Positions 1-7,751 of a DNA stretch of 13,922 bases are shown piece by piece. The DNA lies in assembly GCA_009702205.1 (NCBI GenBank), contig WLIM01000010.1, positions 1 through 13,922 of the forward strand. Direction: 5' to 3'. Position 1 is the first letter of the stretch. Every line of letters begins with the position of its first letter. The translations under genes were made by a program, and so were the position numbers. Source of the stretch: Actinomycetota bacterium. Its GTDB lineage: Bacteria > Actinomycetota > Actinomycetes > Nanopelagicales > Nanopelagicaceae. Under the pieces are notes generated by a model, which was not told where the DNA came from, did not search any database, and saw only the letters and a list, made by a program, of their open reading frames with translations.

Positions 1-470
1 AAATCATCCTTGTAGTGATTCTCAATTACCAAGATCATGTCTAGCTTTTCAGCTTCAACTAAACATTTTTCAATTGAATCAACGACATATCCCATACCCT
101 CTTCGCGGGTTATATCTTTGCGACGTTGGCCAGATAAAACTCTGCAATATTTTGCGCCAAGCTCAGCAGACATTCTGATGCTATGAATTTCGTGATCAAC
201 TTGCTTCTGACGTAGTTCTGGATCTGGAATTGTGAAGTCGGGAGAGCAGCACATCATTGGAATTACCATTCCTGTGGCTTCAACATACTTGCGAATCTTG
301 GGCCAATTAGCTTCATCTTTAAAATCTGCGAAGTTGTTATACATCTCAAGGCCTTCGATGCCCATTGCTTGGGACATATCGATCCACTCGTAAATACTTA
401 ATTTTCCGGGTTCAACTAAATCGCGAATCCAACCCTTTGGAAATGCTGCAATCTTTGGTTTCGCGCTCAT
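1..470 (-). CDS. Sugar phosphate isomerase/epimerase, xylose-isomerase-like TIM barrel (partial, C-terminus off window)
   Basis: My translation from the ATG at 470 reads without a stop for 156 codons to the left edge. It begins MSAKPKIAAFPKGW and has features of the AP-endonuclease-2 / xylose-isomerase-like TIM-barrel family: a GIEGLEMY strand at about residues 38-44 and a strand ending LVIENH at about 147-152, where Glu150 is a probable metal ligand. Members isomerise or epimerise sugars or sugar phosphates, or act as dehydratases; the exact reaction cannot be read from this half. It is the last visible gene of the unit starting at 2987. Its ATG overlaps the TGA of the upstream SDR gene (ATGA), so translational coupling is likely and the start is well fixed. 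The neighbouring HPS-like enzyme and two dehydrogenases point to breakdown of an unusual sugar or sugar acid. Confidence 0.8.
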   Translation of the reverse strand, partial: MSAKPKIAAFPKGWIRDLVEPGKLSIYEWIDMSQAMGIEGLEMYNNFADFKDEANWPKIRKYVEATGMVIPMMCCSPDFTIPDPELRQKQVDHEIHSIRMSAELGAKYCRVLSGQRRKDITREEGMGYVVDSIEKCLVEAEKLDMILVIENHYKDD

Positions 471-1240
471 CCTAATTTCTCCGGGTTTCTTCCAATGATT
501 GAGAATTGCTCAAGTTCAACTACCGAACCGGTAAATGGCTTTGATTCATCGCCCAGCCAATAAATTGCGGCTTCGGCCATCTGTTCTGGTGTTGTCATTG
601 CACCAAATGGAATGTCAGTTTTAGATAAAGTTGTTGGCCAACCTGGCTTTGCGCCAGCAGCAATCTTGTCGCGCTCTTCGCGTTCGGTTAGAACCCAACC
701 AGGATTAATTTGATTAACGCGCACACCATGAACGCCATTTGCATTTGCAAGATTTCGAGTCATGGTCTGCATTCCACCTTTGCTAATGCTGTAGGCAAGA
801 AGTTTTGATTCACCGGCATAGGCATTTATTGAACCGATATTTAATACTGATCCGCCGCTCTTTTTAAGCTCTTCAAAGGCGGCCTTTATCAAGAACAGTG
901 GCGCAGTTAGATTTACTTGAATCATCGCGCGGAAGTGTTCGATCTCTTGATCTGAAATATTTGTACCACCAAAAATTGCAGCGTTATTTACTAAACCATC
1001 GATTTTGCCAAAGGCTTTAACTGCGCTGTCAACAATAATCTTTGGCGCATCATCTTCTGTTAAATCTGCAATACAGAGAACTGCGTTAGCGCCAAGGCGT
1101 TCGACGGTTGCCTTGCCCTCAGCCTCATTTATTCCGTGTACCAGTACTTTTGCACCTTCGCGGATTGCAGCAGTAGCGATAGCAGCGCCGATACCAGAGG
1201 TACCTCCTGTAACGATTATTGCTTTATTTTTTAGGCGCAT
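467..1240 (-). CDS. SDR-family NAD(P)-dependent oxidoreductase (sugar/polyol dehydrogenase-like)
   Basis: This 257-residue classical short-chain dehydrogenase has the dinucleotide motif TGGTSGIG at residues 11-18, NNAA at 85-88, and a catalytic Ser137, Tyr150 and Lys154 in the usual spacing (NIGSINA, then YSISK). There is no signal peptide or membrane segment, so it is cytosolic. The C-terminus departs from the usual GxxxxVDGG ending: after FTGS it reads VVELEQFSIIGRNPEKLG, which suggests a specialised substrate pocket. It lies one base downstream of the zinc dehydrogenase and overlaps the sugar isomerase start by four bases, so it is part of the same operon. It probably oxidises or reduces a hydroxyl of a sugar, sugar acid or lactone intermediate. 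The substrate and the NAD/NADP preference are not determined. Confidence 0.85.
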   Translation of the reverse strand: MRLKNKAIIVTGGTSGIGAAIATAAIREGAKVLVHGINEAEGKATVERLGANAVLCIADLTEDDAPKIIVDSAVKAFGKIDGLVNNAAIFGGTNISDQEIEHFRAMIQVNLTAPLFLIKAAFEELKKSGGSVLNIGSINAYAGESKLLAYSISKGGMQTMTRNLANANGVHGVRVNQINPGWVLTEREERDKIAAGAKPGWPTTLSKTDIPFGAMTTPEQMAEAAIYWLGDESKPFTGSVVELEQFSIIGRNPEKLG

Positions 1241-1241
1241 A

Positions 1242-2276
1242 TTAAGCCGGTTTAATTACAGATTTAATAAATTCACCAGAGTGCATCTTGGAAAATGCAG
1301 TCTCCCATTGTTCAATTGGAAAAGTTCCACCAAGCACTGGGGCGAGATCCAATTTGCCAGTACCAAGCATGCGAAGTACGCGCTCCCACATTGGCCAGTT
1401 ATGGCTAAAGGATCCTTCTAACCGCACATTCTTCTGAACTAATTGATCAAGTGAAAAGTTAACCGGTTGTGGACCCCAGCCGACCTTTGATATCCAACCA
1501 TTTGGCCGAATAACATCGAGTGCGATTTTTAGAGTAGCAGAGACTCCGGCGGCATCAACAACACCATCAGCGCCAAGACCATCAACTTCCATCGCCCAAT
1601 CTTTGACATCACCTATAACAACTTCACAACCATATTTCTTTGCAACTTCAAGTCTTGCCTTATCGCGCTCCAACCCAACAATTGCAACATCTGCGCCAGC
1701 AAGTTTCGCCATTGCGCCAGATAAAATTCCAATTGGTCCTGGTCCTAAAATAACAATGCGATCTCCAGGTCGAACATGACCAGGTGCGATGGTTGCCGAA
1801 TATGCAACAGAACATGGCTCTGTCATTGATGCGTGATCAAATGAGACGTTATCTGGAACCTTATGAAGCAAGCGGGCCGCGACTTTGGCATACCTAGTCA
1901 TCGCGCCATTTACCCCGTAACCAAATCCCTTGCGACTTGGATCTAAGTTATATAAACCTTGGCGCGACATCGCACCCGACATATCCACAACAGCTGCAGT
2001 TTCACTTACGATGCGATCGCCTTCGTGCCAGCGGCCATCTGCTACAACGTTCTTACCAAGTTCAACGATATGGCCACCGAATTCGTGCCCTAAAACAACT
2101 GGGTAATTAACGGGCCAGGAGTTGGTGCCCTCCCATTGGTGTAAATCAGATCCGCAGACACTGGCCGCCTCGACTTGAACAATTACATCGTTATCGCCGC
2201 AAACTGGGCGATCAACTTCTCGAACTTCAACGCTATGTGGTTCGGATGAAAAGTTAACGACTGCTGCCGACTTCAA
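1242..2276 (-). CDS. Medium-chain zinc-type alcohol/polyol dehydrogenase lacking the structural-zinc cysteines
   Basis: This 344-residue protein is in the sorbitol/threonine dehydrogenase branch of the medium-chain dehydrogenases. The catalytic zinc ligands are visible: Cys41 (SVCGSD), His64-Glu65 (LGHEFGG) and Glu153 (TEPCSVAY). The Rossmann motif GPGPIG is at 178-183. The loop that normally carries four structural-zinc cysteines is present in length and in flanking motifs (SETAA before, GFGYGVNGA after), but the cysteine positions read Asp98, Gly101, Ser104 and Asp112. The start codon is TTG at 2276, directly after the TAA of the upstream gene; the N-terminus MKSAAVV matches the family, so I accept TTG. 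It lies second in the operon and probably oxidises a secondary alcohol of a sugar or sugar acid with NAD(P). Confidence 0.87.
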   Translation of the reverse strand: MKSAAVVNFSSEPHSVEVREVDRPVCGDNDVIVQVEAASVCGSDLHQWEGTNSWPVNYPVVLGHEFGGHIVELGKNVVADGRWHEGDRIVSETAAVVDMSGAMSRQGLYNLDPSRKGFGYGVNGAMTRYAKVAARLLHKVPDNVSFDHASMTEPCSVAYSATIAPGHVRPGDRIVILGPGPIGILSGAMAKLAGADVAIVGLERDKARLEVAKKYGCEVVIGDVKDWAMEVDGLGADGVVDAAGVSATLKIALDVIRPNGWISKVGWGPQPVNFSLDQLVQKNVRLEGSFSHNWPMWERVLRMLGTGKLDLAPVLGGTFPIEQWETAFSKMHSGEFIKSVIKPA

Positions 2277-2987
2277 TTATTTTTCTCCCTTAACTTTTAC
2301 ATCACCAAAGCCATGAACAGCTTCACAAATTTTGCGAAGAACTTCTTCAACATTTCCGGCGCCCTGACTAAATGAATCTGCATCGATTGCAAGTGGCGCA
2401 CCAATTACAACAAGGGGAGCGCCATATGAAGGACATGCGATTGCTTGTTCAAGTGATAATCCACCAACTGCTTGAACCGGAACGCTTACTGCATCTACAA
2501 CTTCGCGTAATTGATCGAGTGGATTGTTCCAAGGTTTACCTGCAGCGGCGAGGCCACGGCGTTCGTCATAACCAATATGGTGAATAACCATGTCGCAACC
2601 AAGTTCTTCTAATTCACGTGCACCTTGAACCATATCCGGACAACCTAAATTGTCGCCCATAACTTTTACGCCATAATCTTTTCCGGCCTGCACAACACAT
2701 TTAATAGTTTCTGGATGCGATCTCGCCATTACAACAACATGCGTTGCCCCAGCTTTCGCCATCATCTCGGCTTCAAGGTATCCGCCATCCATAGTTTTTA
2801 AATCGGCAATGATCGGATGGTTTGGAAATTCTTTGCGTAGCGCTCTAACTCCATGTAAGCCTTCAGCCAGAATAAGTGGCGTTCCGGCTTCTAACCAGTC
2901 AACACCGGCTCTGACAGCGGTGTGAGCCATTTCTAGCGCTTCTTTAATATCGGTTAGGTCGAGTGATACTTGAACAATTGGTTTCAT
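2277..2987 (-). CDS. 3-hexulose-6-phosphate synthase-like enzyme (OMP decarboxylase superfamily)
   Basis: This 236-residue single TIM barrel is of the HPS/KGPDC branch of the OMP decarboxylase superfamily. The key acidic and lysine residues are in place: Asp10 (SLDL), Glu33 (WLEAGTPLI), and Asp62, Lys64 and Asp67 in IIADLKTMDGG. A His-x-Gly-Tyr-Asp motif is at 137-141, and Gly175-Gly176 forms part of the phosphate site. Known HPS enzymes carry HxGxD here, whereas 3-keto-L-gulonate-6-phosphate decarboxylases carry an arginine in this loop and a Thr before the GG; this protein has Tyr140 and Val174, so it leans to HPS. The late barrel loop reads VVIGAPLA, not the usual GG or GR form. It is first in the operon and probably acts as a Mg-dependent aldolase or decarboxylase on a ketose phosphate. 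No 6-phospho-3-hexuloisomerase lies nearby, so classical formaldehyde fixation is unproven. Confidence 0.75.
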   Translation of the reverse strand: MKPIVQVSLDLTDIKEALEMAHTAVRAGVDWLEAGTPLILAEGLHGVRALRKEFPNHPIIADLKTMDGGYLEAEMMAKAGATHVVVMARSHPETIKCVVQAGKDYGVKVMGDNLGCPDMVQGARELEELGCDMVIHHIGYDERRGLAAAGKPWNNPLDQLREVVDAVSVPVQAVGGLSLEQAIACPSYGAPLVVIGAPLAIDADSFSQGAGNVEEVLRKICEAVHGFGDVKVKGEK

Positions 2988-2988
2988 G

Positions 2989-3011
2989 TTTGAAGTTTAG
3001 TTCAAATTTGA
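2989..3011. promoter_or_regulatory. Candidate operator: nested inverted repeats in the divergent promoter
   Basis: TTTGAA (2989-2994) and TTCAAA (3001-3006) form a perfect 6-base inverted repeat around a 6-base spacer. The right arm is also part of a perfect 10-base palindrome, TCAAATTTGA, at 3002-3011. The dyads lie between the divergent HPS-like and hydrolase genes and cover the candidate -10 box of the minus-strand unit, which is the position expected for a repressor site. The regulator is not in the window. Confidence 0.45.
2994..2999 (-). promoter_or_regulatory. Candidate -10 box for the HPS-like operon (leaderless)
   Basis: On the minus strand TAAACT (TANNNT) is followed by exactly six bases and then the ATG at 2987, so transcription would start at or next to the start codon. 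No Shine-Dalgarno sequence precedes this ATG, which fits a leaderless message. I see no convincing -35 hexamer. Confidence 0.45.
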
Positions 3012-3015
3012 GATT

Positions 3016-4131
3016 TTGACCCTTCCCTTAGCGAAAGATTATTGGTTAGATTCTCACAAGATGTTGACGAATTTGGGAAGCTTTGCAGACTTAGAAAAAG
3101 TGCTCGGTTTTTCGCCACCAACCACACCAAATATCGATTCCGCAGGACTTATAAAACTTTTTGGACAACTTCCAATAATTCCAAATGACTTCGAGATAAG
3201 CCGTGGAAAAAGTTTTCTCCATGATGGCGTCAAAATTACGGAAATAAGTTGGAACACAGGATTTGGTCCAAGAACGCAGGCTTACTTACTTGTTCCGAGC
3301 AATGTAGATACACCACTTCCAGGTGCACTTTTCTTGCATAGCCACGATGATGTTAAAGAATTTGGGAAAGAGAAAGTTGTTGATGGCGTTGGTGATCTTC
3401 CCGAAAGTGCGGCTTGGGTTAAACGTGATCACTATGGAAATCGTGGCGCGGCAAATGTTCTCGCAAAAAAAGGATTCGCAGTTCTAGCTTTTGATTGCTT
3501 CATGTGGGGATCGCGCAGATTTACGCTAGAAGATATGCCAAGGCGTCTCGGTGAAATATTAGGAGAAGAAGATTACGAAAAACTTTCAGTTATGCATGAA
3601 TCGATGGCACTTGCTAAATACCTAAGTTTGTTTAATACAACTCTTGCCGGTCTATTAAATTTTGATGATCGGGTTGCACTAGAAGTCGCCAAGACACTGC
3701 CAGAAATTTCTGAAAACATTTACGCCCTTGGGTTATCCGGTGGTGGCTGCCGTGCCATTTATCTACATGCAACTTCGCCAGATTTAAAAGGTGTTGTAAG
3801 TGTTGGAGCTATGGCCACATATGAATCTATGGTCCCAACACATATTGCTCCACATTCTTGGATGTTCTTTCCCCAAGGTCTGGCTGCAAAAAGTGATTGG
3901 CCTGGAGTAGCAACGCTAAATAAGACTCCGCTCTACATTCAATTCTGTGGCGAGGATCAACTCTTTACTAAAGCAGGCATGAGCGATGCCGACGCTCAAT
4001 TAACCACAGCATTCGCTAAGAACGGTGCTACTTATAACTCCAATACTTATCCAGTAGGCCACTCATTCACCGCTGAAATGCAGGACTCAGCCTTTACTTG
4101 GCTTTCGCAGATAGAAGGCCAAAATGAATAG
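3016..4131 (+). CDS. Alpha/beta hydrolase (dienelactone hydrolase/acetyl-xylan-esterase-like)
   Basis: This 371-residue protein has an alpha/beta-hydrolase core: a PGALFLHSHDD strand and oxyanion loop at about 102-112, the nucleophile elbow GLSGGG with Ser241, an acid in CGEDQLF (Asp314), and a catalytic histidine in YPVGHSF (His349). About 60-90 residues precede the core, and there is no obvious signal peptide, so it is probably cytosolic. It is first in an operon with glucuronate isomerase and overlaps that gene by eight bases. It may hydrolyse an ester or lactone of a sugar acid, but substrate specificity is not visible. The start is uncertain: TTG at 3016 gives the full length, while ATG at 3061 would give 356 residues (MLTNLGSF) and leave more promoter room. 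The TTG start also lies inside a TTGACC that looks like a -35 element. Confidence 0.78.
   Translation: MTLPLAKDYWLDSHKMLTNLGSFADLEKVLGFSPPTTPNIDSAGLIKLFGQLPIIPNDFEISRGKSFLHDGVKITEISWNTGFGPRTQAYLLVPSNVDTPLPGALFLHSHDDVKEFGKEKVVDGVGDLPESAAWVKRDHYGNRGAANVLAKKGFAVLAFDCFMWGSRRFTLEDMPRRLGEILGEEDYEKLSVMHESMALAKYLSLFNTTLAGLLNFDDRVALEVAKTLPEISENIYALGLSGGGCRAIYLHATSPDLKGVVSVGAMATYESMVPTHIAPHSWMFFPQGLAAKSDWPGVATLNKTPLYIQFCGEDQLFTKAGMSDADAQLTTAFAKNGATYNSNTYPVGHSFTAEMQDSAFTWLSQIEGQNE
3047..3052 (+). promoter_or_regulatory. Possible -10 box for the hydrolase/uxaC operon
   Basis: TAGATT (TANNNT) lies eight bases before the alternative ATG at 3061. If real, the hydrolase would start at 3061 on a nearly leaderless message, not at TTG 3016. 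The -35 match TTGACC at 3016-3021 is 25 bases upstream, too far for a standard pairing, so this call is weak. Confidence 0.25.
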
Positions 4132-5500
4132 CAACTATTCCGATAGGCACTTAGGGAGCAGCGAAAATCTGCCACTAGCGAGAAGTATTTATGCCGAGAT
4201 GCGAAAGTATCCAATAATTTCACCGCATGGACATGTAGATGCACAGATGATTTTGGCTAATTCGAACTTTGCAGATCCAGTATCGCTTTTAATGTCGCCA
4301 GATCATTACATCTTGCGAATGTTGCATAGTCAAGGAATTACCTACGAAGAACTCGCTGTAAATTCTCCTGAAGTTAATTTCAAATTATTGGCCGAGAATT
4401 GGAAGCTCTTTAGATCTACGCCGTCTAGAATCTGGTTCCAAGAAATTTTAGCTACGCTCTTTGATGTCAGCGAAATACTTGCGCCAGAAAACGCAATGAA
4501 AATTTATCAGCAGATTGCGGCAAAACTGGCTACGCCAGAATTCAAACCACAAGCGCTCTTTAAATCATTCAATATCGAACTCTTGGCTACTACTGATGCA
4601 ACTGCCGATTCACTTCAGTCGCACATCGAACTTTCAAAGATTGATTTAGGTGGGCGAGTAATTCCAACATTTAGACCAGATGATGTCAGCGACCCATCGC
4701 GATTAGATTGGAAGGCGAGCCTAGAAAAATTAGGTAAACGTTATGGAGTTGAAATTAACTCTTTCGCCAATCTATTAGCTGCGCTGCGCAAAGCTCGCGC
4801 TCACTTTAAGGATAATGGCGCGACCGCGAGTGATCATGGAGTTTTCACGCCACGAACCTTAAAAGTTAGTTCGGCCCAAGGTGAAGCCTTATTTGCAAGT
4901 GCACTTGCTGGAAGCGCAACCGATAATGAATTGAATGATTTTCGCGCAGCAATGCTCTTTGAACATGCCTTAATGGCTGCCGATGATGGTCTGGTCATGC
5001 AATTACATCCTGGATCACTGCGAAACTATGATTCCGAAATTTTTGCGAAATATGGCGCAGATAAAGGCTTTGATATTCCAGTTGCTACTACTTACACAAA
5101 AGAGCTACAACCACTGTTAAACGCTGTCGGCAAGCATCCAAACTTTCGCCTAGTTATCTTCACACTTGATGAATCAACTTATTCTCGCGAACTCGCACCT
5201 CTTGCAGGTGCCTACCCAAGTGTTCGACTTGGTCCGCCATGGTGGTTCCACGATTCGCTAAATGGCTTAGAGCGATGGCGTGAGGCAATCACCGAGACCG
5301 CGGGGTATTACAACACAGTTGGTTTTATCGATGACACCCGCGCGTTCTGCTCTATTCCAGTTCGACATGATGTCGCACGCAGATTCGATTCTGCTTATCT
5401 TGCACGCGAAGTAAGCCGCCATCGAATTACTGAAAATGAAGCTATGGAGCTTGCTGGCGATCTTGCTTATAACCTTTCAAAAGATTTCTTTAACCTCTAA
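4124..5500 (+). CDS. uxaC: Glucuronate isomerase (uronate isomerase)
   Basis: This enzyme isomerises D-glucuronate to D-fructuronate and D-galacturonate to D-tagaturonate in the cytosol. The 458-residue length is close to the roughly 470 of characterised enzymes. It is an amidohydrolase-superfamily barrel: the metal-binding histidine pair is in SPHGHVDA (His35, His37), with LLATTDAT at 153-160, TFRPDDV at 182-188, HPGSLRNY at 295-302, GPPWWFHDS at 370-378 and the family signature DDTRAFCSIPVRHD at 403-416. The N-terminal motif reads HGHVD, not the HCHL of the E. coli protein, which marks a divergent subgroup. The ATG overlaps the end of the hydrolase gene by eight bases. The next gene begins on the last base of its TAA and encodes the expected reductase, which supports the assignment. 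Confidence 0.93.
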   Translation: MNSNYSDRHLGSSENLPLARSIYAEMRKYPIISPHGHVDAQMILANSNFADPVSLLMSPDHYILRMLHSQGITYEELAVNSPEVNFKLLAENWKLFRSTPSRIWFQEILATLFDVSEILAPENAMKIYQQIAAKLATPEFKPQALFKSFNIELLATTDATADSLQSHIELSKIDLGGRVIPTFRPDDVSDPSRLDWKASLEKLGKRYGVEINSFANLLAALRKARAHFKDNGATASDHGVFTPRTLKVSSAQGEALFASALAGSATDNELNDFRAAMLFEHALMAADDGLVMQLHPGSLRNYDSEIFAKYGADKGFDIPVATTYTKELQPLLNAVGKHPNFRLVIFTLDESTYSRELAPLAGAYPSVRLGPPWWFHDSLNGLERWREAITETAGYYNTVGFIDDTRAFCSIPVRHDVARRFDSAYLAREVSRHRITENEAMELAGDLAYNLSKDFFNL

Positions 5501-6741
5501 TGGCAAATTCAATTCAATTTCTACACCTTGGCCTTGGCGCTTTTCACCGAGCCCACCAAGCCGTTTTCATTAAGCAGAACATTGCAAGCGTTTCGATGCG
5601 TAAATCTGATGTTGCCGATTCGCTAAGCGCTAAGGGAAATAGCTACGAAGTTGTTGCGCGTGATGGCGATGGTGAAACAAGCACTCTCGTTGAATCCATT
5701 AAGGAATCACTTTTTTACCCTCGAGATATTACGAGAATTACCGAAATTGCTAAGAGCACCGAATTAAGAGCTATAACTTTAACTGTCACCGAAAAGGCTT
5801 ACAAGAATGACGGCGTGAATGGGGTTCCAGCCCGTCTTGCCTATCTTTTAGAAGAGAGATTTAAGGCAGGCGCGCCAGGGATTGCAGTAATTTCTTGTGA
5901 CAATGTTCCAAGTAATAGTCAGTTCTTACGTGGACTAGTTCTTGAAGTTATAGCGGCTGCGGGAAATAGTGAACTATTGGCTTGGATAACTGCGAACGTT
6001 CGCTTTCCAAATTCAATGATTGACCGAATTGTTCCTGCGATGGTCAGTGATGTGATTACTACAGAACCATTTAATCAATGGGTAATCGAGAACGATCCAA
6101 TTTCAGAGCTCTTTGTTGGCACCGGCGTTGAATTTGTTCCAGCGGTTAAACCATATGAATTAGCCAAAATCCGGCTATTTAATGGGGTTCACTCGACTCT
6201 TGCCTATATCGGCGAAGTTGATGGGATTGAGTTTGTGGCAAATGCAATTACACATCCAGTCATTGCACCATTTATCAAGGCGCTCCAGGAATCTGAAATG
6301 GTGCCATCGATTGTTGAAACAGGTGGGATCGATTTGCCTTCCTACGCTGCAACTATTCGCAAACGTATCTCTAATCCAACTTTGCACCACCGCGCCCATC
6401 AAATAGCCATGGATGGTTCCCAAAAAATGCAACAACGAATCTTCGATGGCGCAAATGATTTAGCAAAACTTGGGCGCAAGGCACCGTTGCATCTTCTAGC
6501 GGTTGCAATCTGGGTTCACTTTCTTGGGACTAACAATGAAATCGATGATCCACTTGCCCACAAATTAACACCACTTGCAAAGGCGCCAGATGCCTTTGAG
6601 GCTGCAGTTAAGACCTTATCTTTGCCAGATTTCACTAGGGCGTTAAACCCGATTTACTTCGAGGAAGTTGCGAAAGATTTGGCAAATATTCGAAACTCTT
6701 CCGTTTTAGAAGTCATTTCAAATAAGATGGCGGCACTATGA
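5500..6741 (+). CDS. uxuB: Mannitol dehydrogenase-family oxidoreductase, probable D-mannonate oxidoreductase (fructuronate reductase)
   Basis: This 413-residue polyol-specific long-chain dehydrogenase has the N-terminal nucleotide-binding segment HLGLGAFHRAHQAVF (9-23), the LTVTEK motif (94-99), SCDNVPSN (132-139), DRIVPAM (175-181) and the catalytic K-x4-N-x2-H pattern at Lys223, Asn228 and His231. It follows uxaC with a TAATG overlap, so reduction of fructuronate to D-mannonate is the natural role; tagaturonate to altronate (UxaB) or a plain mannitol dehydrogenase are alternatives the sequence alone cannot exclude. It is shorter than E. coli UxuB (about 486 residues), mainly in loops. No mannonate dehydratase or KDG kinase gene is in the window, so the downstream steps must be encoded elsewhere. 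Confidence 0.85.
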   Translation: MANSIQFLHLGLGAFHRAHQAVFIKQNIASVSMRKSDVADSLSAKGNSYEVVARDGDGETSTLVESIKESLFYPRDITRITEIAKSTELRAITLTVTEKAYKNDGVNGVPARLAYLLEERFKAGAPGIAVISCDNVPSNSQFLRGLVLEVIAAAGNSELLAWITANVRFPNSMIDRIVPAMVSDVITTEPFNQWVIENDPISELFVGTGVEFVPAVKPYELAKIRLFNGVHSTLAYIGEVDGIEFVANAITHPVIAPFIKALQESEMVPSIVETGGIDLPSYAATIRKRISNPTLHHRAHQIAMDGSQKMQQRIFDGANDLAKLGRKAPLHLLAVAIWVHFLGTNNEIDDPLAHKLTPLAKAPDAFEAAVKTLSLPDFTRALNPIYFEEVAKDLANIRNSSVLEVISNKMAAL

Positions 6742-7751
6742 AAGCCTTTGTTGTAACTGCTCCTAAGACATTTGAGATTGCTGATGTTGCAGATCCAAAA
6801 GCTGGTCCAGGAGAAATAGTTGCGCAAGTAGAACGAGTTGGGGTTTGTGGTACAGATGTTGAATTCTTCGACGGTGTTATGCCGTATCTACACGATGGCC
6901 AAGCAAAACTTCCGATGCGACTTGGTCACGAATGGTCTGGAACTGTAATTGAAATTGGCGAGGGCGTGGATAAATCTATGCTCGGTAAAAAAGTTACGAG
7001 TGATGTAATGATGGGTTGTGGCAAATGTAAGCGTTGCCAAGATGGCCGCCAACACACTTGCGCAGATCGGTACGAGCTTGGAATTCGAAATGGTTTTGAT
7101 GGTGCACTCGCCGAAAAATTGTTGATACCGGCGCGATTTGCATATGTTCTACCAGATAGTTTTGATTTCGAATTAGCTGCCCTTGTAGAACCTGCAGCCA
7201 ATGCTTGGCGCGTTGCCGATGGCGCAAAAGCCGCACCAGGCAAGCAAATTCTTATTTGGGGAACTGGAACAGTTGGACTTTTGACCGCGCAATTTTGTTT
7301 AGCAATGGGCGCAGATGTACATATGGTCGGACTTGATCCAAAGACAATTAACTTAGCTTTAGAAATTGGTGTCACTAGCGCCGGGACACAAGTAAAGAAA
7401 ATTGATGGTGGTTATCACTCAGTTGTTGATGCAACTTTTGATGCATCCATTCCAGCCAAATTATTGGATATTGTCGAACCTGGTGGCCGAATAGTTCTAA
7501 TCGGCGTAGATAATCATGCCGCTCCAATTGATTCTCGCAAACTTGTATTCCGAGATATCACTGTTGTTGGAATTCTCTCTGGTTCACCTGGTTTCAAAGA
7601 ATCTATCCGCTTTATTGCTGAAGGAAAAATAGATCCTAAGAAAATTCTTGGGGGCACTGTGGGCCTAGATGATGCTGGAAATATTTTTCTGGGAAAGCGT
7701 CCTGCTCACCTTGGGGTCGGCCCTAAAGTTTTAGTTAATCCAAGAGCTTAA
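6738..7751 (+). CDS. Zinc-dependent medium-chain dehydrogenase (sorbitol/threonine dehydrogenase-like)
   Basis: This 337-residue dehydrogenase keeps both zinc sites. The catalytic ligands are Cys37 (GVCGTD), His64-Glu65 (RLGHEWSG) and Glu151 (LVEPAANAW). The structural ligands are Cys94, Cys97, Cys100 and Cys108 in GCGKCKRCQDGRQHTC. The Rossmann segment is WGTGTVG at 174-180, and Asp200 at the end of the next strand (GLDP) suggests NAD use. It is last in the uronate operon; its ATG overlaps the TGA of the reductase gene (ATGA). It probably oxidises a polyol, aldonate or related sugar alcohol that enters the same pathway. Its stop codon shares bases with that of the convergent nagA gene, leaving no room for a terminator between them. 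Confidence 0.88.
   Translation: MKAFVVTAPKTFEIADVADPKAGPGEIVAQVERVGVCGTDVEFFDGVMPYLHDGQAKLPMRLGHEWSGTVIEIGEGVDKSMLGKKVTSDVMMGCGKCKRCQDGRQHTCADRYELGIRNGFDGALAEKLLIPARFAYVLPDSFDFELAALVEPAANAWRVADGAKAAPGKQILIWGTGTVGLLTAQFCLAMGADVHMVGLDPKTINLALEIGVTSAGTQVKKIDGGYHSVVDATFDASIPAKLLDIVEPGGRIVLIGVDNHAAPIDSRKLVFRDITVVGILSGSPGFKESIRFIAEGKIDPKKILGGTVGLDDAGNIFLGKRPAHLGVGPKVLVNPRA

Noticed and set aside
467..470. ATGA overlaps, also at 6738-6741, as possible frameshifts or sequencing errors
   Set aside because: Both genes in each pair are complete with intact family motifs, so these are ordinary coupled stop/start overlaps.
3016..3052. TTGACC at 3016 paired with TAGATT at 3047 as a standard sigma-70-type promoter
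   Set aside because: The spacing is 25 bases, far from the usual 16-18, so I list only the -10-like box with low confidence.
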